From Paenibacillus sp. MMS18-CY102 (GTDB taxonomy: Bacteria > Bacillota > Bacilli > Paenibacillales > Paenibacillaceae), in NCBI RefSeq assembly GCF_009789195.1, contig NZ_WSTC01000013.1:89979-153978 (forward strand): a stretch of DNA of 64,000 nt. The letters run 5' to 3'. Made by a program: the position numbers and the translations under genes. Each line of letters opens with the position of its first letter. Position 1 is the stretch's first letter. This document shows, piece after piece, positions 35,332 to 46,861 of this stretch. The notes below the pieces were generated by a model, which saw only the letters and a program-made list of their open reading frames with translations, searched no databases and was not told the origin of the DNA.

Positions 35332-37416
35332 GTGAAGCATAAGTTGAAAAAGCGAACGGCGATTTCCGCATTAACGCTTGCAATGGCCGTATCCGTCTCG
35401 ATCTGGTCGGAAAAGCCGTCAGAAGGGGCTTCGATTCCTAAGCTAGATACGATTCGCGTCGCGCTTTATATCGATTCAGCCAAATACCATTACAACACGG
35501 CTGCAGCGACCTTTACGGCAGCAGGCGGGTTGAAGATTGGCATAAGAACGCCTGCTTCTGTTGAACAGTGGTTTAATGCCGGCACGAATGCCGTTCGGAT
35601 TGCTGTGGATGACTATAAGGCGAAGATGGCCGAAACGAGTGACTTCAATACAGCATTGGCCGTTCAGAAACGGCTGCAGGCGCTGGGCGGTTCAGCGGTA
35701 ATTACCTCACAGCAGAAGAGCGGAAAGCTCCTTTATATCGTCTCTGAGGGCAGCTACAGTACAGCGGCAACTGCCAAGACAGCGTTGGACAAGTGGAGCA
35801 AAGACGCGAACGTAGCGTCGCTCCTTGGGAACGTGAAAGCTTCCGTGTCAGGCCCATTGCACCTTGAAGGCGGCAGCTATGCATCCGAGGATGCGGCGCG
35901 CAATGCTGCGAGGACGCTTGGTGCTGCTGGCTTGGATGCTTACCCTGCCGTTCGCGTCTTGGCTGGAAAACCATCCTATAGCATTATGATTGGCTCAGCT
36001 GCGGATACGGCAGCCTTGAACGCAGCCAAATCGTTGGCTGCCAAAGTAAGCGGAGCTCCAGCGCTTCGTGAAGTGGATGCGGCAACGCCGTATTTGCTGC
36101 TTCGCGATGACCATACGGTGACGGCATCGGCGCAATCCAAGCAAGTAGCGTATGCTTTCCCATCGGGTTCGACGAAGTTATGGCTATCGACGGACAGCAC
36201 ACAGGGCATCAAGCTAACCGAACGGTCGAATCGAACCTACCGCGGCTCATTCGAGGCTAGCGTGTATAATGGAAAGCTAGCAATTATCAATGAGCTGCCG
36301 TTTGAGCAATACCTCTATTCGGTTGTGCCGTCGGAGATGCCTTCCTCTTGGCCAGCGGAGGCGCTTAAGACACAGGCTGTTGCAGCACGTACATACGCGT
36401 TATACCAGGGCTTGTCATTTGGCATTGCGCATGTGAACGATACTGAGCTTAGCCAAATGTATACCGGGATAGGCAGCGAGAAAGCATCGGCTACATCAGC
36501 CGTGAATGACACGGCTGGCGTTATCGCGCTATACAATAGCAAACCGATTGAAGCTTTGTTCTCCTCTAATGCTGGCGGACAGACGGCGGACGCGACTGAA
36601 ATTTGGGGCAATGCAGTGCCTTATTTGAAGTCGGTGCCGAGCCCGGACCAAAGTGCTGCCAAAGGGTTGAAAAATTGGTATCGCGTTGTTTTGCCAACGG
36701 GCGAATCAGGATTCGTGCGGGAAGATTTGCTGAGCAATACGGGGAAGGTTAACCCAGTTGGGGCACGAATTTTTGCCACAAACACAGAGGGTGTCAACGT
36801 TCGCCAAACGCCGATTATTAACGAAGCCATGGCGTCCGTTAGCAAACTAGCTAAAGGCACGAATGTTGTCGTTATTGATACGGTCGTCGAATCCAACAAT
36901 ATGAATTGGATAGCGGGGCCATTCACGCCAGAGGCGCTGCAGAAATCGACAGGCAGTTCAGCGCCGGTCAAGACGCTGGATGCCCAATATGGCGAATCCG
37001 GACGTGTGATTCAAGTTTCCGTCAATGGCAAACCGATGAATGTAAAGACGCCAATCAGTTATCGCTCACTCATGGGCGGGTTGTTGAGCACACGGTTTAC
37101 AATTGATGAAACAGCGCGGGCTACGATAATCGGAGCTGGTGAAATGAAGGCCGAACGCCCAGCAAGCTCTGGCACCTTGTACGTGGCCGGCGCTGACGGC
37201 GAGAGCAAGCCTGCTGCTTCGAATTATTATATAATGAATGGATCGGGCCAGGTTCGAGCCGCAACACGTGATCCACAGTTTCGCTTCTACGGTTACGGCA
37301 ACGGCCACGGTGTGGGGTTATCGCAGTATGGCGCTTTGGGATTGTCACAATTAGGGTATGACTATGCTTATATCTTGCAATACTACTACAAAGATATTAC
37401 GATCGAAGGAAAGTAA
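35332..37416 (+). CDS. SpoIID/LytB-domain protein with SPOR-like and SH3-like modules
   Basis: 694 residues. Signal-anchor N-terminus (AISALTLAMAVSVSI), then SPOR-like repeats near 95-245 (ALAVQKRLQALGGSAVI, LYIVSEGSYST, SIMIGSA). The SpoIID domain begins about residue 300 (YRGSFEASVYNGKLAIINEL, PSEMPSSWPAEALKTQAVAARTYA) and ends with GYGNGHGVGLSQYGALGLS near 650-668. Between these, about 475-535, lies an SH3-like insert (VNVRQTPII... GTNVVVIDTVVESNNMNWI). SpoIID-type domains are lytic transglycosylases on denuded glycan in engulfment; others modify amidases. This is not the shorter canonical SpoIID gene; its role is inferred. It sits between ruvB and queA. Confidence 0.8.
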   Translation: MKHKLKKRTAISALTLAMAVSVSIWSEKPSEGASIPKLDTIRVALYIDSAKYHYNTAAATFTAAGGLKIGIRTPASVEQWFNAGTNAVRIAVDDYKAKMAETSDFNTALAVQKRLQALGGSAVITSQQKSGKLLYIVSEGSYSTAATAKTALDKWSKDANVASLLGNVKASVSGPLHLEGGSYASEDAARNAARTLGAAGLDAYPAVRVLAGKPSYSIMIGSAADTAALNAAKSLAAKVSGAPALREVDAATPYLLLRDDHTVTASAQSKQVAYAFPSGSTKLWLSTDSTQGIKLTERSNRTYRGSFEASVYNGKLAIINELPFEQYLYSVVPSEMPSSWPAEALKTQAVAARTYALYQGLSFGIAHVNDTELSQMYTGIGSEKASATSAVNDTAGVIALYNSKPIEALFSSNAGGQTADATEIWGNAVPYLKSVPSPDQSAAKGLKNWYRVVLPTGESGFVREDLLSNTGKVNPVGARIFATNTEGVNVRQTPIINEAMASVSKLAKGTNVVVIDTVVESNNMNWIAGPFTPEALQKSTGSSAPVKTLDAQYGESGRVIQVSVNGKPMNVKTPISYRSLMGGLLSTRFTIDETARATIIGAGEMKAERPASSGTLYVAGADGESKPAASNYYIMNGSGQVRAATRDPQFRFYGYGNGHGVGLSQYGALGLSQLGYDYAYILQYYYKDITIEGK

Positions 37417-37437
37417 TGGACAGTAAGGGCGGACACT

Positions 37438-39661
<2,224 letters not shown>

Positions 39662-39679
39662 AAGAAAGGAGGAACAACC

Positions 39680-40021
39680 ATGTATCTTGCAGCAGAATCG
39701 ACGTCTTCGGGCGGCGGAATTTGGGGACTGGTACTGCCATTCGTTCTCATGTTCGCTGTGTTCTACTTCTTGCTTATCCGTCCACAACAACGGAAAACCA
39801 AATCGCGTAATCTGATGCTGAACCAGTTGAAGAAGGGCGATAAAATTTCGACCATCGGCGGCATGCACGGAACGATCGTAGAATTGACTGATGATGTGGC
39901 TGTCGTTCGCGTCAATGACACGGTCAAAATTACGTTTGATCGCAGCGCAATCAATAATGTCGTCACGAGCGCACCTGCTCCGACGGAGAAGAAGCTTGAG
40001 AAATCCGAGAAATCGGAATAG
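39680..40021 (+). CDS. yajC: Preprotein translocase subunit YajC
   Basis: 113 residues. A short periplasm-side N-terminus, one transmembrane segment near 14-35 (LVLPFVLMFAVFYFLLIRPQ), then a cytoplasmic domain with the family signature GDKISTIGGMHGTIVEL. Accessory subunit of SecDF-YajC. AAAGGAGG precedes the ATG. Last gene of queA-tgt-yajC; a strong terminator follows. Confidence 0.95.
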   Translation: MYLAAESTSSGGGIWGLVLPFVLMFAVFYFLLIRPQQRKTKSRNLMLNQLKKGDKISTIGGMHGTIVELTDDVAVVRVNDTVKITFDRSAINNVVTSAPAPTEKKLEKSEKSE

Positions 40022-40037
40022 TTCTCTAACATGATGC

Positions 40038-40070
40038 AAAAAAGCCAGTCCCATTGGGACTGGCTTTTTT
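40038..40070 (+). terminator. Symmetric terminator between yajC and the PAP2 gene
   Basis: AAAAAAGCCAGTCCC/GGGACTGGCTTTTTT with an ATT loop; because it has A and T runs on both sides it can end yajC and the convergent PAP2 gene. Confidence 0.93.
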
Positions 40071-40106
40071 GCTTGTCTATTTTGCCATCACAGCATGCCA
40101 TTCTAA

Positions 40107-40958
40107 TTAATTGCTCTCCTCTTTCGCGAACGTACGTACAGGAAGAGTATGACTTGGCAATCGCTGTACCGTTTGCAGTTGAGCAAGCTTCATGCCCATC
40201 GTAGAAGCAAATAAGCCAAGGGCTACACCGCCACACATATCGATTAACCAATGGATGCCCAGGTAGAAGATCGAGAAAATGATGATGACAGCAAACGTGC
40301 AGACGAGCGCTGCCCATCTTTTGTTGCCCGAACGTAAAGCTAAGATAGCCATTGTAACGGAAAGTGAGGTATGCAGGCTTGGGAAACAATTGTTTAAGCC
40401 AGAAAGTGCGCGATATTCCGTCTCGAAGGTAGGGAATACATCCAACATCAGAAACTTTACATTCGGATCATACGACCAGACTTCATTAATCGGAAAGAAT
40501 AAGAAGAATGGAATAGCAACCAAATAATTGAGCATGATCCCATAGCAGGTTGCGTAGAACATTTTTTTGGATTCGCTTTTATACGTATAGATGCCGATCG
40601 AAGCAAGCATGATCGCTTGAAAGACGACGACATAAGTGAAGGAAACGAACGTCGTAATGACATCATTATGGAACGTATGTTGGATTGTAGCTACAAAATT
40701 GCCTTCAATGGATTTGAAGTACGAGGTAAAGTTAGCTCCATAGTCCATCTTGTTTTCAATTTTCATCTCATACTTGTTCACAAATAAGATCGCGGCTAAT
40801 GCTGCAAAATGGAGCAAATACCGACGGGAGATAACGAGATGCTTCAGAAATGCGTAAGCGGCTGCAAACGGATTTCCGGCCACGCCATAAGCGATAAACA
40901 ACGTGACGACCAATGTTGTATAGAGCGCGACGTCTCCCATATCGTGAAACAAAACCAT
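40107..40958 (-). CDS. PAP2-family membrane phosphatase (AUR1-like)
   Basis: 283 residues with about six transmembrane segments. PAP2/AUR1-type phosphatase motifs: NNCFPSLHTSLSVTMAI (His of motif C2) and SIFYLGIHWLIDMCGGVALG (motif C3 His and Asp). Such enzymes act on lipid phosphates at the membrane surface, possibly undecaprenyl or phosphatidyl substrates; substrate not determinable here. ATG at 40958 has AGGGGG 7 bases upstream; the frame is open 16 codons further. It runs convergent to yajC and has no counterpart at this place in B. subtilis. Confidence 0.8.
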   Translation of the reverse strand: MVLFHDMGDVALYTTLVVTLFIAYGVAGNPFAAAYAFLKHLVISRRYLLHFAALAAILFVNKYEMKIENKMDYGANFTSYFKSIEGNFVATIQHTFHNDVITTFVSFTYVVVFQAIMLASIGIYTYKSESKKMFYATCYGIMLNYLVAIPFFLFFPINEVWSYDPNVKFLMLDVFPTFETEYRALSGLNNCFPSLHTSLSVTMAILALRSGNKRWAALVCTFAVIIIFSIFYLGIHWLIDMCGGVALGLFASTMGMKLAQLQTVQRLPSHTLPVRTFAKEESN

Positions 40959-41046
40959 TCTTGATCCCCCTAAGACTGTGATGCGGTTGTCCAAAAGCGC
41001 CTGCATTAGTATATCACAATTCAGGGGAAAATTCGCAGAGGCAGCA

Positions 41047-41436
41047 TCATTTCTTCAGATTGACACCAATCATGCCGCCCAGTGAACCTGCTGGAATGAC
41101 AATGGTTAGCAATGACCATGTCTGGGCAGAGAAGCCGGCATTGATGGATAAGAAACCGATAAGAATGATTAGAATGGCATAAACAAGGCCAAGCGCACCG
41201 CCGTAGTACCAGCCTTTGCGTCCGGATCTTCTGCCAGAAGAAAAACCGCCAGCAAGTGACGCGCATCCATGGACGATTAATGAAGACATCGGCAGCGATG
41301 TTTCCTGCATGCCGCTAAACCGCAAGGCGAAGGACAGAATAAGTGCACCTGCAGCTAGCCATATACAAGCAGTCAGTGCTCCGGCCAGTGTAGGGGATGA
41401 AACGTTGACTTTGGAAACATTTTTAATCGGATTCAT
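41047..41436 (-). CDS. yrzE: TIGR04086-family membrane protein (YrzE-like)
   Basis: 129 residues and four hydrophobic segments (LAGALTACIWLAAGALILSF; MSSLIVHGCASLAGGF; GGALGLVYAILIILIG; SLLTIVIPAGSLGGMIGV). Pattern and position match the uncharacterised TIGR04086/YrzE family near yajC in Bacillales. ATG 41436 lies 11 bases from GGAGGAGG; the longer frame to 41463 would overlap that site. Opposite strand to yajC and DUF421. Function unknown. Confidence 0.72.
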   Translation of the reverse strand: MNPIKNVSKVNVSSPTLAGALTACIWLAAGALILSFALRFSGMQETSLPMSSLIVHGCASLAGGFSSGRRSGRKGWYYGGALGLVYAILIILIGFLSINAGFSAQTWSLLTIVIPAGSLGGMIGVNLKK

Positions 41437-41479
41437 TTTGTTACAGGCCTCCTCCACGATCAATTATTGGGCTTACTTC

Positions 41480-41508
41480 ACTGTATGGCTTGGCAAGCGG
41501 GTTTAGTA
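41480..41508 (-). promoter_or_regulatory. Candidate sigmaE-like promoter for the yrzE-like gene
   Basis: On the minus strand: TACTAAA (41508-41502), 14-base spacer, CATACAGT (41487-41480). The -10 fits the sigmaE pattern exactly; the -35 matches only 4 of 7. Confidence 0.35.
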
Positions 41509-41667
41509 CAAGCGAACCTGCATGATAGTACTGGAATTTAATCCAGCGCCTAAGACCAAGAATGGGCGGACTGCCATATATTCGATAATCAACCATCGCA
41601 TGACGGTGGGAACGAAAGGTGACAATACCGTGTACAAGACGAATGCAGCGTAAGGAGGGCGTGAGGT

Positions 41668-42516
41668 GTGGAGACCGGAGAGCTATGGAGTCTGCTCATA
41701 AGAACGATTCTGATTTACTTCGTCGTCTTTTTGGTGATGCGGTTTATGGGGAAACGGGAGATTGGCAAAATGTCTGTACTGGACCTCGTTATCTCGTTTA
41801 TGATTGCGGAGATTGCTGTCATCGTAATTGAGGACACCAGCCGATCGATGTGGCACGGGATAGTTCCGATGGCATTGTTAATGATTATTCAAATCATTAT
41901 CTCGTTCATCGCTATGAAAAACCGAAAAATCCGGCTGCTATTCGATGGAAAGCCTAGCATTATCGTGGAGAATGGAAAAATAAACCGTGGCGTTATGACC
42001 AAAGGGCGCTATAACTTAGATGACCTGATGCTTCAGCTTCGCGAAAATGGTGTTAGCACAGTAGGCGATGTCGAGTTCGCCATACTGGAGACAAGCGGGA
42101 AGTTATCCGTCATCAAGCGGGATAAGGAGTCAGCGGCGTTAGACCATTGGCATAGAAGCACTTCTAATGCGTCCACAGCAGAAGCTGCTCTCTCCGATAA
42201 CGCAGAAAAGGCCGAGCGTAATCATGCAAGCACAGTGAACCTTGCAAATCCAGGGGCGAATGCAGGGAACCAAGCGAACACAACGGGTTCGGGTTCGGCG
42301 ATTTTTCCGAATCGTTATCGATTCGAGATGCTGCCGGTCCCGCTGATCATGGATGGGAAGGTACAGGATGAGAACTTAGAAAAGCTGGAGAAAACGAGGT
42401 TCTGGCTCAAAAATGAACTTCAACAGCGCGGCGTTTCGGATTTCAAAGATGTCTTCTTATGCACGATCGACCATCGGGGCAAGTGGTACGTGGACAAGAG
42501 CCGCAATCGCAAATAA
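41668..42516 (+). CDS. DUF421 membrane protein (YrbG/YetF family)
   Basis: 282 residues. Three transmembrane segments in the first 90 residues (LLIRTILIYFVVFLVMRFMG, VLDLVISFMIAEIAVIVI, MALLMIIQIIISFIAM), then the DUF421 cytoplasmic domain (GKPSIIVENGKINRGVMTKGRYNLDDLMLQLRENGV in two halves), and a low-complexity insert about residues 155-205 rich in Asn/Ala/Ser before a final conserved part. GTG start with AAGGAGGG 8 bases upstream. Position between the yrzE-like gene and spoVB matches B. subtilis yrbG. Function unknown. Confidence 0.8.
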   Translation: METGELWSLLIRTILIYFVVFLVMRFMGKREIGKMSVLDLVISFMIAEIAVIVIEDTSRSMWHGIVPMALLMIIQIIISFIAMKNRKIRLLFDGKPSIIVENGKINRGVMTKGRYNLDDLMLQLRENGVSTVGDVEFAILETSGKLSVIKRDKESAALDHWHRSTSNASTAEAALSDNAEKAERNHASTVNLANPGANAGNQANTTGSGSAIFPNRYRFEMLPVPLIMDGKVQDENLEKLEKTRFWLKNELQQRGVSDFKDVFLCTIDHRGKWYVDKSRNRK

Positions 42517-42572
42517 AAACAACGCATCGACCGATTGCGAGGGAGCAATCAAACGATGCGTTGTTTTATTTT
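42516..42572 (+). terminator. Terminator between DUF421 and spoVB (convergent)
   Basis: AAAACAACGCATCG pairs with CGATGCGTTGTTTT, with GATTGC/GCAATC nested inside, and a T run on the + side; the A-rich flank could serve spoVB on the other strand. Confidence 0.88.
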
Positions 42573-44161
42573 TATTTGAACAATCGCCCAATAAGAGGAA
42601 GCCTAAGCAAGTCTTGACGGCCGATAATGCCAGTAAACATCATAATGATTAAATAGATGAGCAAACCGCCGAATGAGGCGAGCATTACATTTAAGGATTC
42701 AAGCGGCAGCCAGGCACTGTTCATAAGCCATAAAGCGAAAGCGCCCATGACAGTCATCGCAGCGCAAACCTTAATGTAATCAAGATAGGGGAGATGAAAC
42801 CCCACTGAGCGTGCGACGCTCCAGCCATGCAAGGCAGTAACAATCGCGATATTGGCGCAGATCGCAATAGCTGCCCCATAGATCCCAAGCTCAGGCTTGG
42901 AGGCGAGTTGTACGATGAGAATTAGTTTGATGACTGCCCCAATAAAGGTGTTCAACAGAGCGGTTCCAGGTTTATCCAACGCTTGCAGCGCTGCTTGAAA
43001 CGGGCCCTGCAAGTAAATGAACAGGCCAAAAGGGGCAATTAGCCGAAGCATCGGCGCAACATCGGGATGATTGTAGATCATGCGGCATAGCGGCTCAGCA
43101 AATAGCGTCATAACGACGACGAACGGAGCACCGGAAACGAGCGATAAACGCAGCGATTGCAGCAGCCTTTTTTGAATAAGCGCGTAATCGCCCCGAGCTG
43201 CCGCTTCAGATAACGACGGGATGAGCGAAACGGATAGTGAATAGGTCAACGCGGTCGGAAGGAGAATAAGAGGGACGATCATCCCTTGCAAAGCACCATA
43301 CTGGGAAGTAGCAACGCCAACGACGATGCCTGCTGCTGCAAGGCTTCGGTTCGTTAGGATCGTTTCGAACAAGTAAGATAACGAACCGACTAGCCGGCTG
43401 GCTGTGACCGGAACCGAAATTTTCAACAGACGTTGCAGGACGGGCGCCGGACGTGTATTGAAGCTTAGAGGCGTTGGCTTGGTGGCAGGGGGCTCTTCGT
43501 TTTCAGCAGATTCAAAGGCTCGCTTCGTTCGGCGATCTTTCCGATAATGGTATAGCGTGACAGCAAGCCCGGCGATTTCGCCAGCAACAGTGCCTAACAT
43601 AGCGCCAGCAGCAGCCCATTCCAGCCCGTACGGCAACAAGGCGGCTGCGAGGGTGAGCGCAATAATAATGCGAATAACTGTCTCGATGACTTGGGAAACC
43701 GCAGTTGGAATCATGTTCTGCATGCCTTGGAAGTAGGCGCGATAGACCGACGAGATGCCGATAATAACGACCAGAGGCGTCATACATAAGAAAGTTTGGT
43801 ACACACGGGCATCGGGCAGGACATGGGAAGATATAAGTGGAGCGAACAGAAGCAATAGCAAGGTTAGGACGATGGATAACGAAACCGTAAGCAGCATGGC
43901 CGTTCTAAAAATATGTTTGACACGTCGATGGTCGCCTTGTGACTCAGCCTCGGCAATCCACTTGGCGACAGCTAGCGGGATGCCGCCAATAACGATCGTG
44001 AGCATGACGGACAAGAAAGGATAGCCGAGCTGGTAGATCCCAACTCCTTCGGCGCCAATAATGCGTGGCAGTGCAATGCGCGGAACAAATCCGAGCAGCC
44101 GATTAATGATGCCAGCGATAAGCAGAATCATAGCGCCTTTCATGAAAGACTGTTTCGTCAC
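42572..44161 (-). CDS. spoVB: Stage V sporulation protein B, MOP-superfamily flippase
   Basis: 529 residues with about 14 transmembrane segments; polysaccharide-biosynthesis/MurJ-like exporter fold. N-terminal TKQSFMKGAMILLIAGIINRLLGF and EGVGIYQLGYP match SpoVB. Needed for spore cortex synthesis, probably as a lipid-linked precursor flippase. GTG 44161 was chosen because GAGAGGG is 6 bases upstream and the product then aligns with B. subtilis SpoVB; ATG 44179 gives six more residues. Divergent from comN, as in B. subtilis. Confidence 0.9.
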   Translation of the reverse strand: MTKQSFMKGAMILLIAGIINRLLGFVPRIALPRIIGAEGVGIYQLGYPFLSVMLTIVIGGIPLAVAKWIAEAESQGDHRRVKHIFRTAMLLTVSLSIVLTLLLLLFAPLISSHVLPDARVYQTFLCMTPLVVIIGISSVYRAYFQGMQNMIPTAVSQVIETVIRIIIALTLAAALLPYGLEWAAAGAMLGTVAGEIAGLAVTLYHYRKDRRTKRAFESAENEEPPATKPTPLSFNTRPAPVLQRLLKISVPVTASRLVGSLSYLFETILTNRSLAAAGIVVGVATSQYGALQGMIVPLILLPTALTYSLSVSLIPSLSEAAARGDYALIQKRLLQSLRLSLVSGAPFVVVMTLFAEPLCRMIYNHPDVAPMLRLIAPFGLFIYLQGPFQAALQALDKPGTALLNTFIGAVIKLILIVQLASKPELGIYGAAIAICANIAIVTALHGWSVARSVGFHLPYLDYIKVCAAMTVMGAFALWLMNSAWLPLESLNVMLASFGGLLIYLIIMMFTGIIGRQDLLRLPLIGRLFK

Positions 44162-44355
44162 ACGCTTCCCTCTCTTCATAAGAACAAGCTCTCTCCCATC
44201 CTTATGCGGGATAGCGGCGGCGCATGTCCACTTCAAGAAGGCAAGTTGTGCATCGTTTACAATTTTTGGCGGAAGGATTCTGGCTGGCAGGGGCGAATAT
44301 ATGCTTGTTGCCCATTGCGCAAGTGCAGCATGGCGATGGAAAGGTAGGGCGAGCG

Positions 44356-44604
44356 ATGACGAACATGACTGACGAAGAGTTCAACAGTATGGTGCAGTCG
44401 CTATGCGAAAGCAAGGCAGAAGAGTTCCGGCTAATCGGGTACGAGCATGTAGAGGCGGAAGAAGTCTGGTCATGTGTAAAGGCGAAATACGTGAAGCATG
44501 GACAACCGGCGCTGCATGTCATTGTTAACGACATTTTGTCGCTTAAAGTGACGAGTTTTATGAACCAAATGACGTTAGACGCGTATCGGGGAAGCCGTTT
44601 CTAA
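44356..44604 (+). CDS. comN: ComN-like post-transcriptional regulator (YrzD)
   Basis: 82 residues. Signature ESKAEEFRLIGYEHVEAEEVW and VNDILSLKVTSFMNQMTLDAY fits the small post-transcriptional regulator family that includes B. subtilis ComN, which acts on comE mRNA and localises with division proteins. ATG 44356 follows a GGGCGAG stretch; upstream codons from 44224 do not look conserved. Between spoVB (divergent) and secD, the same place as in B. subtilis. Confidence 0.8.
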   Translation: MTNMTDEEFNSMVQSLCESKAEEFRLIGYEHVEAEEVWSCVKAKYVKHGQPALHVIVNDILSLKVTSFMNQMTLDAYRGSRF

Positions 44605-44623
44605 TCGAAACGGCACTTTTTTT
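44594..44623 (+). terminator. Terminator overlapping the comN stop
   Basis: GCCGTTTC (44594-44601) pairs with GAAACGGC (44607-44614); the stop codon sits in the loop and seven T follow, running into the secD -35. Confidence 0.85.
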
Positions 44624-44650
44624 GACTGCTTTTTGCCCTGTCGGTATAAT
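44622..44650 (+). promoter_or_regulatory. Strong sigmaA promoter for secD-secF
   Basis: TTGACT (44622-44627), 17-base spacer, TATAAT (44645-44650). Confidence 0.82.
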
Positions 44651-44685
44651 AGGACTATTGAGAACATAAGGGGGATAATGGGTCG

Positions 44686-45927
44686 ATGAAAGGCAGCAGC
44701 AGGTTAGTAGCCTTCCTGGGTATTATCGTCATCATGGCCGGCGTATTTGCTTGGACCACTCCAGGGCTAGTAAAAGACATCAGATTGGGATTGGATTTGA
44801 AGGGCGGCTTCGAGGTATTGTATGAGGCTTCGCCGATGGAGGGTGGCGAGAAGGTAACGCCATCGTCACTTAAGGAAACGAGAAAAAGCTTGGAAGCCCG
44901 GATCGACAAGAAGGGGATTGCCGAGCCTGAAATTACGACCGAGGGCAGCAACCGCATTCGCGTGAAGCTTGCCGGCGTAACCGATGAGAACGAGGTTCGT
45001 GACATGCTGAAGAAGCCGGTTAATTTGACCTTCCGCAGCGGTCCGAATCATGACAAGATCGAGCTTAACGGTTTGGATTTCGTAGAAAACGGCGCCGCGG
45101 TTCAACGTGATGAATTCGGCAATCCGTATATTACAATCAAGCTTAAGGAAGCGAAAAAGTTTGAAGAGATTACAACGCGGTTGACCAAGCAACAGCTGGC
45201 GATCTATCTTGACGATAAGCTGCTCTCCGCTCCAGAGGTTAACTATCCGATCAGTGGCGGCACAGCGAGCATTACTGGCACTTACACGATACAAGAAGCG
45301 ACGGAGCTCAAGGACAACATTAACCTTGGCGCGCTGCCGCTTAAGCTGACTGAAAAGTATACGCAAAGCGTAGGCGCGAAGCTTGGCCAACAATCGCTCC
45401 ATCAAACAGTTGAAGCGGGCTTGATTGGTTCAGGCATCATTCTCGTATTTTTGGTTTTGCTCTTCCGTATTCCAGGCGTGATAGCTGGCATTACGGTTGT
45501 ATCCTACGTTTGGTTGCTTTTGCTTGTATTTATTATGATGAATGCAACGCTTACGCTTCCAGGCATCGCGGCATTCGTCCTCGGCGTCGGCATGGCGGTC
45601 GATGCGAACATCATTATGTATGAGCGGATTAAGGAAGAAATTCGTAGCGGCAAGAGCTTGCTGTCCTCACTTAAAGCAGGTTCCAAAAACTCGCTGCGAA
45701 CGATCATGGACGCGAACATTACGAACATTATCGCTAGCGTAGTGCTGTACGTCATCGGCAATGGCGCGATTCGCGGCTTTGCGCTCACGATGATTTTCAG
45801 TATTCTCGTTAGTATTTTGACGAATATTTTCTTCTCTCGCTTCCTCATTCACTTGCTCATTCGGAGCAATAAGTTTAACAAGCCAAGCTACTATGGCGTG
45901 AAGGAGGCGGAGATCCGTGCACTATAA
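44686..45927 (+). CDS. secD: Protein translocase subunit SecD
   Basis: 413 residues. One N-terminal transmembrane segment (FLGIIVIMAGVFAW), DIRLGLDLKGGFEVLYEA, a large extracytoplasmic P1 region, and a C-terminal RND-type bundle of five segments with FVLGVGMAVDANIIMYERIKEE. It uses proton motive force to pull exported proteins. In B. subtilis secD and secF are fused; here they are separate and overlap by 11 bases. Confidence 0.95.
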   Translation: MKGSSRLVAFLGIIVIMAGVFAWTTPGLVKDIRLGLDLKGGFEVLYEASPMEGGEKVTPSSLKETRKSLEARIDKKGIAEPEITTEGSNRIRVKLAGVTDENEVRDMLKKPVNLTFRSGPNHDKIELNGLDFVENGAAVQRDEFGNPYITIKLKEAKKFEEITTRLTKQQLAIYLDDKLLSAPEVNYPISGGTASITGTYTIQEATELKDNINLGALPLKLTEKYTQSVGAKLGQQSLHQTVEAGLIGSGIILVFLVLLFRIPGVIAGITVVSYVWLLLLVFIMMNATLTLPGIAAFVLGVGMAVDANIIMYERIKEEIRSGKSLLSSLKAGSKNSLRTIMDANITNIIASVVLYVIGNGAIRGFALTMIFSILVSILTNIFFSRFLIHLLIRSNKFNKPSYYGVKEAEIRAL

Positions 45928-46849
45928 CGATAAGTTCCATACCAATATCCGCTTTGACTTTATTAAGCATCAGAAGAAGTTTTTCGGCGCTTCCGTTGCT
46001 TTGGTGGTGCTGGGCATCGTATCATTGCTCGTTTTCGGCTTGAACTACGGGGTAGACTTTAAAGCCGGCACGAATATGGATATCGAGGTTGGCAAGGCAG
46101 TAACGCAAGATCAAGCCAAAGAGCTTCTCGGCACGCTCGGTTACAAAGATTTGGCCCCGACGGTAGGCGGCGCGTCCAATCAACGCTTGTCCGTACGTTT
46201 CGATGAAGTATTGGAGCAGGCGAAAGTAACGGAAATCATGAACGTTTTGAAGAAACAATACGGAGACCAAGTGTCTGCTGAAGTCAACGTCGTATCGCCG
46301 GATATGGCGCGCGAGCTCGGCGTGAAGACGATCTACGCGGTCATCATTGCGAGTCTCGCGATTATGATTTACGTAGCGATTCGCTTCGAATGGCGCTTCG
46401 CGGTAGCGGCGAACATCGCAATTTTGTATGACGCATTTGTCGTTGTGGCGCTGTTCTCGATCTTCCGATTAGAAGTCGACCTTCCGTTCATTGCAGCTGT
46501 ACTAACGACGATCGGTTACTCGATTAACGATAAAATCGTTATCTTTGACCGTATCCGTGAGAACCTGCGCTTTAGCAAAACAAAAAATAAAGAGCAATTG
46601 GCAGAGATGGTCAACGCGAGCTTATGGCAAACGATGGCCCGGAACGTGTACACGGTATTGACGGTATTGATCGTTGCGATCAGCTTGTACTTGTTCGGCA
46701 GCGAATCGATCAAGCTGTTCGCCCTCGCGAAAATTATCGGCCTGACCAGCGGCGCGTACTCGTCCGTATGTATCGCGAGCCCGCTCTGGCTTATGCTTAG
46801 AGGCAAGCAAAAAACAAAGCAAACGGCTAAAACTTCGGCTGCTTCTTAA
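45917..46849 (+). CDS. secF: Protein translocase subunit SecF
   Basis: 310 residues. N-terminal membrane segment, NYGVDFKAGTNMDIEV, then five segments with the RND motif TTIGYSINDKIVIFDRIRENL. GTG start; AAGGAGG lies 9 bases upstream inside secD. Works with SecD and the nearby yajC product. A putative CDF-like gene follows 12 bases later. Confidence 0.95.
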   Translation: MHYNDKFHTNIRFDFIKHQKKFFGASVALVVLGIVSLLVFGLNYGVDFKAGTNMDIEVGKAVTQDQAKELLGTLGYKDLAPTVGGASNQRLSVRFDEVLEQAKVTEIMNVLKKQYGDQVSAEVNVVSPDMARELGVKTIYAVIIASLAIMIYVAIRFEWRFAVAANIAILYDAFVVVALFSIFRLEVDLPFIAAVLTTIGYSINDKIVIFDRIRENLRFSKTKNKEQLAEMVNASLWQTMARNVYTVLTVLIVAISLYLFGSESIKLFALAKIIGLTSGAYSSVCIASPLWLMLRGKQKTKQTAKTSAAS

Positions 46850-46861
46850 GAGGAGGCAATC

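Noticed and set aside
44180..44250. SigmaE-like promoter for spoVB (CATAAGGA on the minus strand)
   Set aside because: The -10 matches poorly and no -35 is present at the right distance, although B. subtilis spoVB is sigmaE-dependent.
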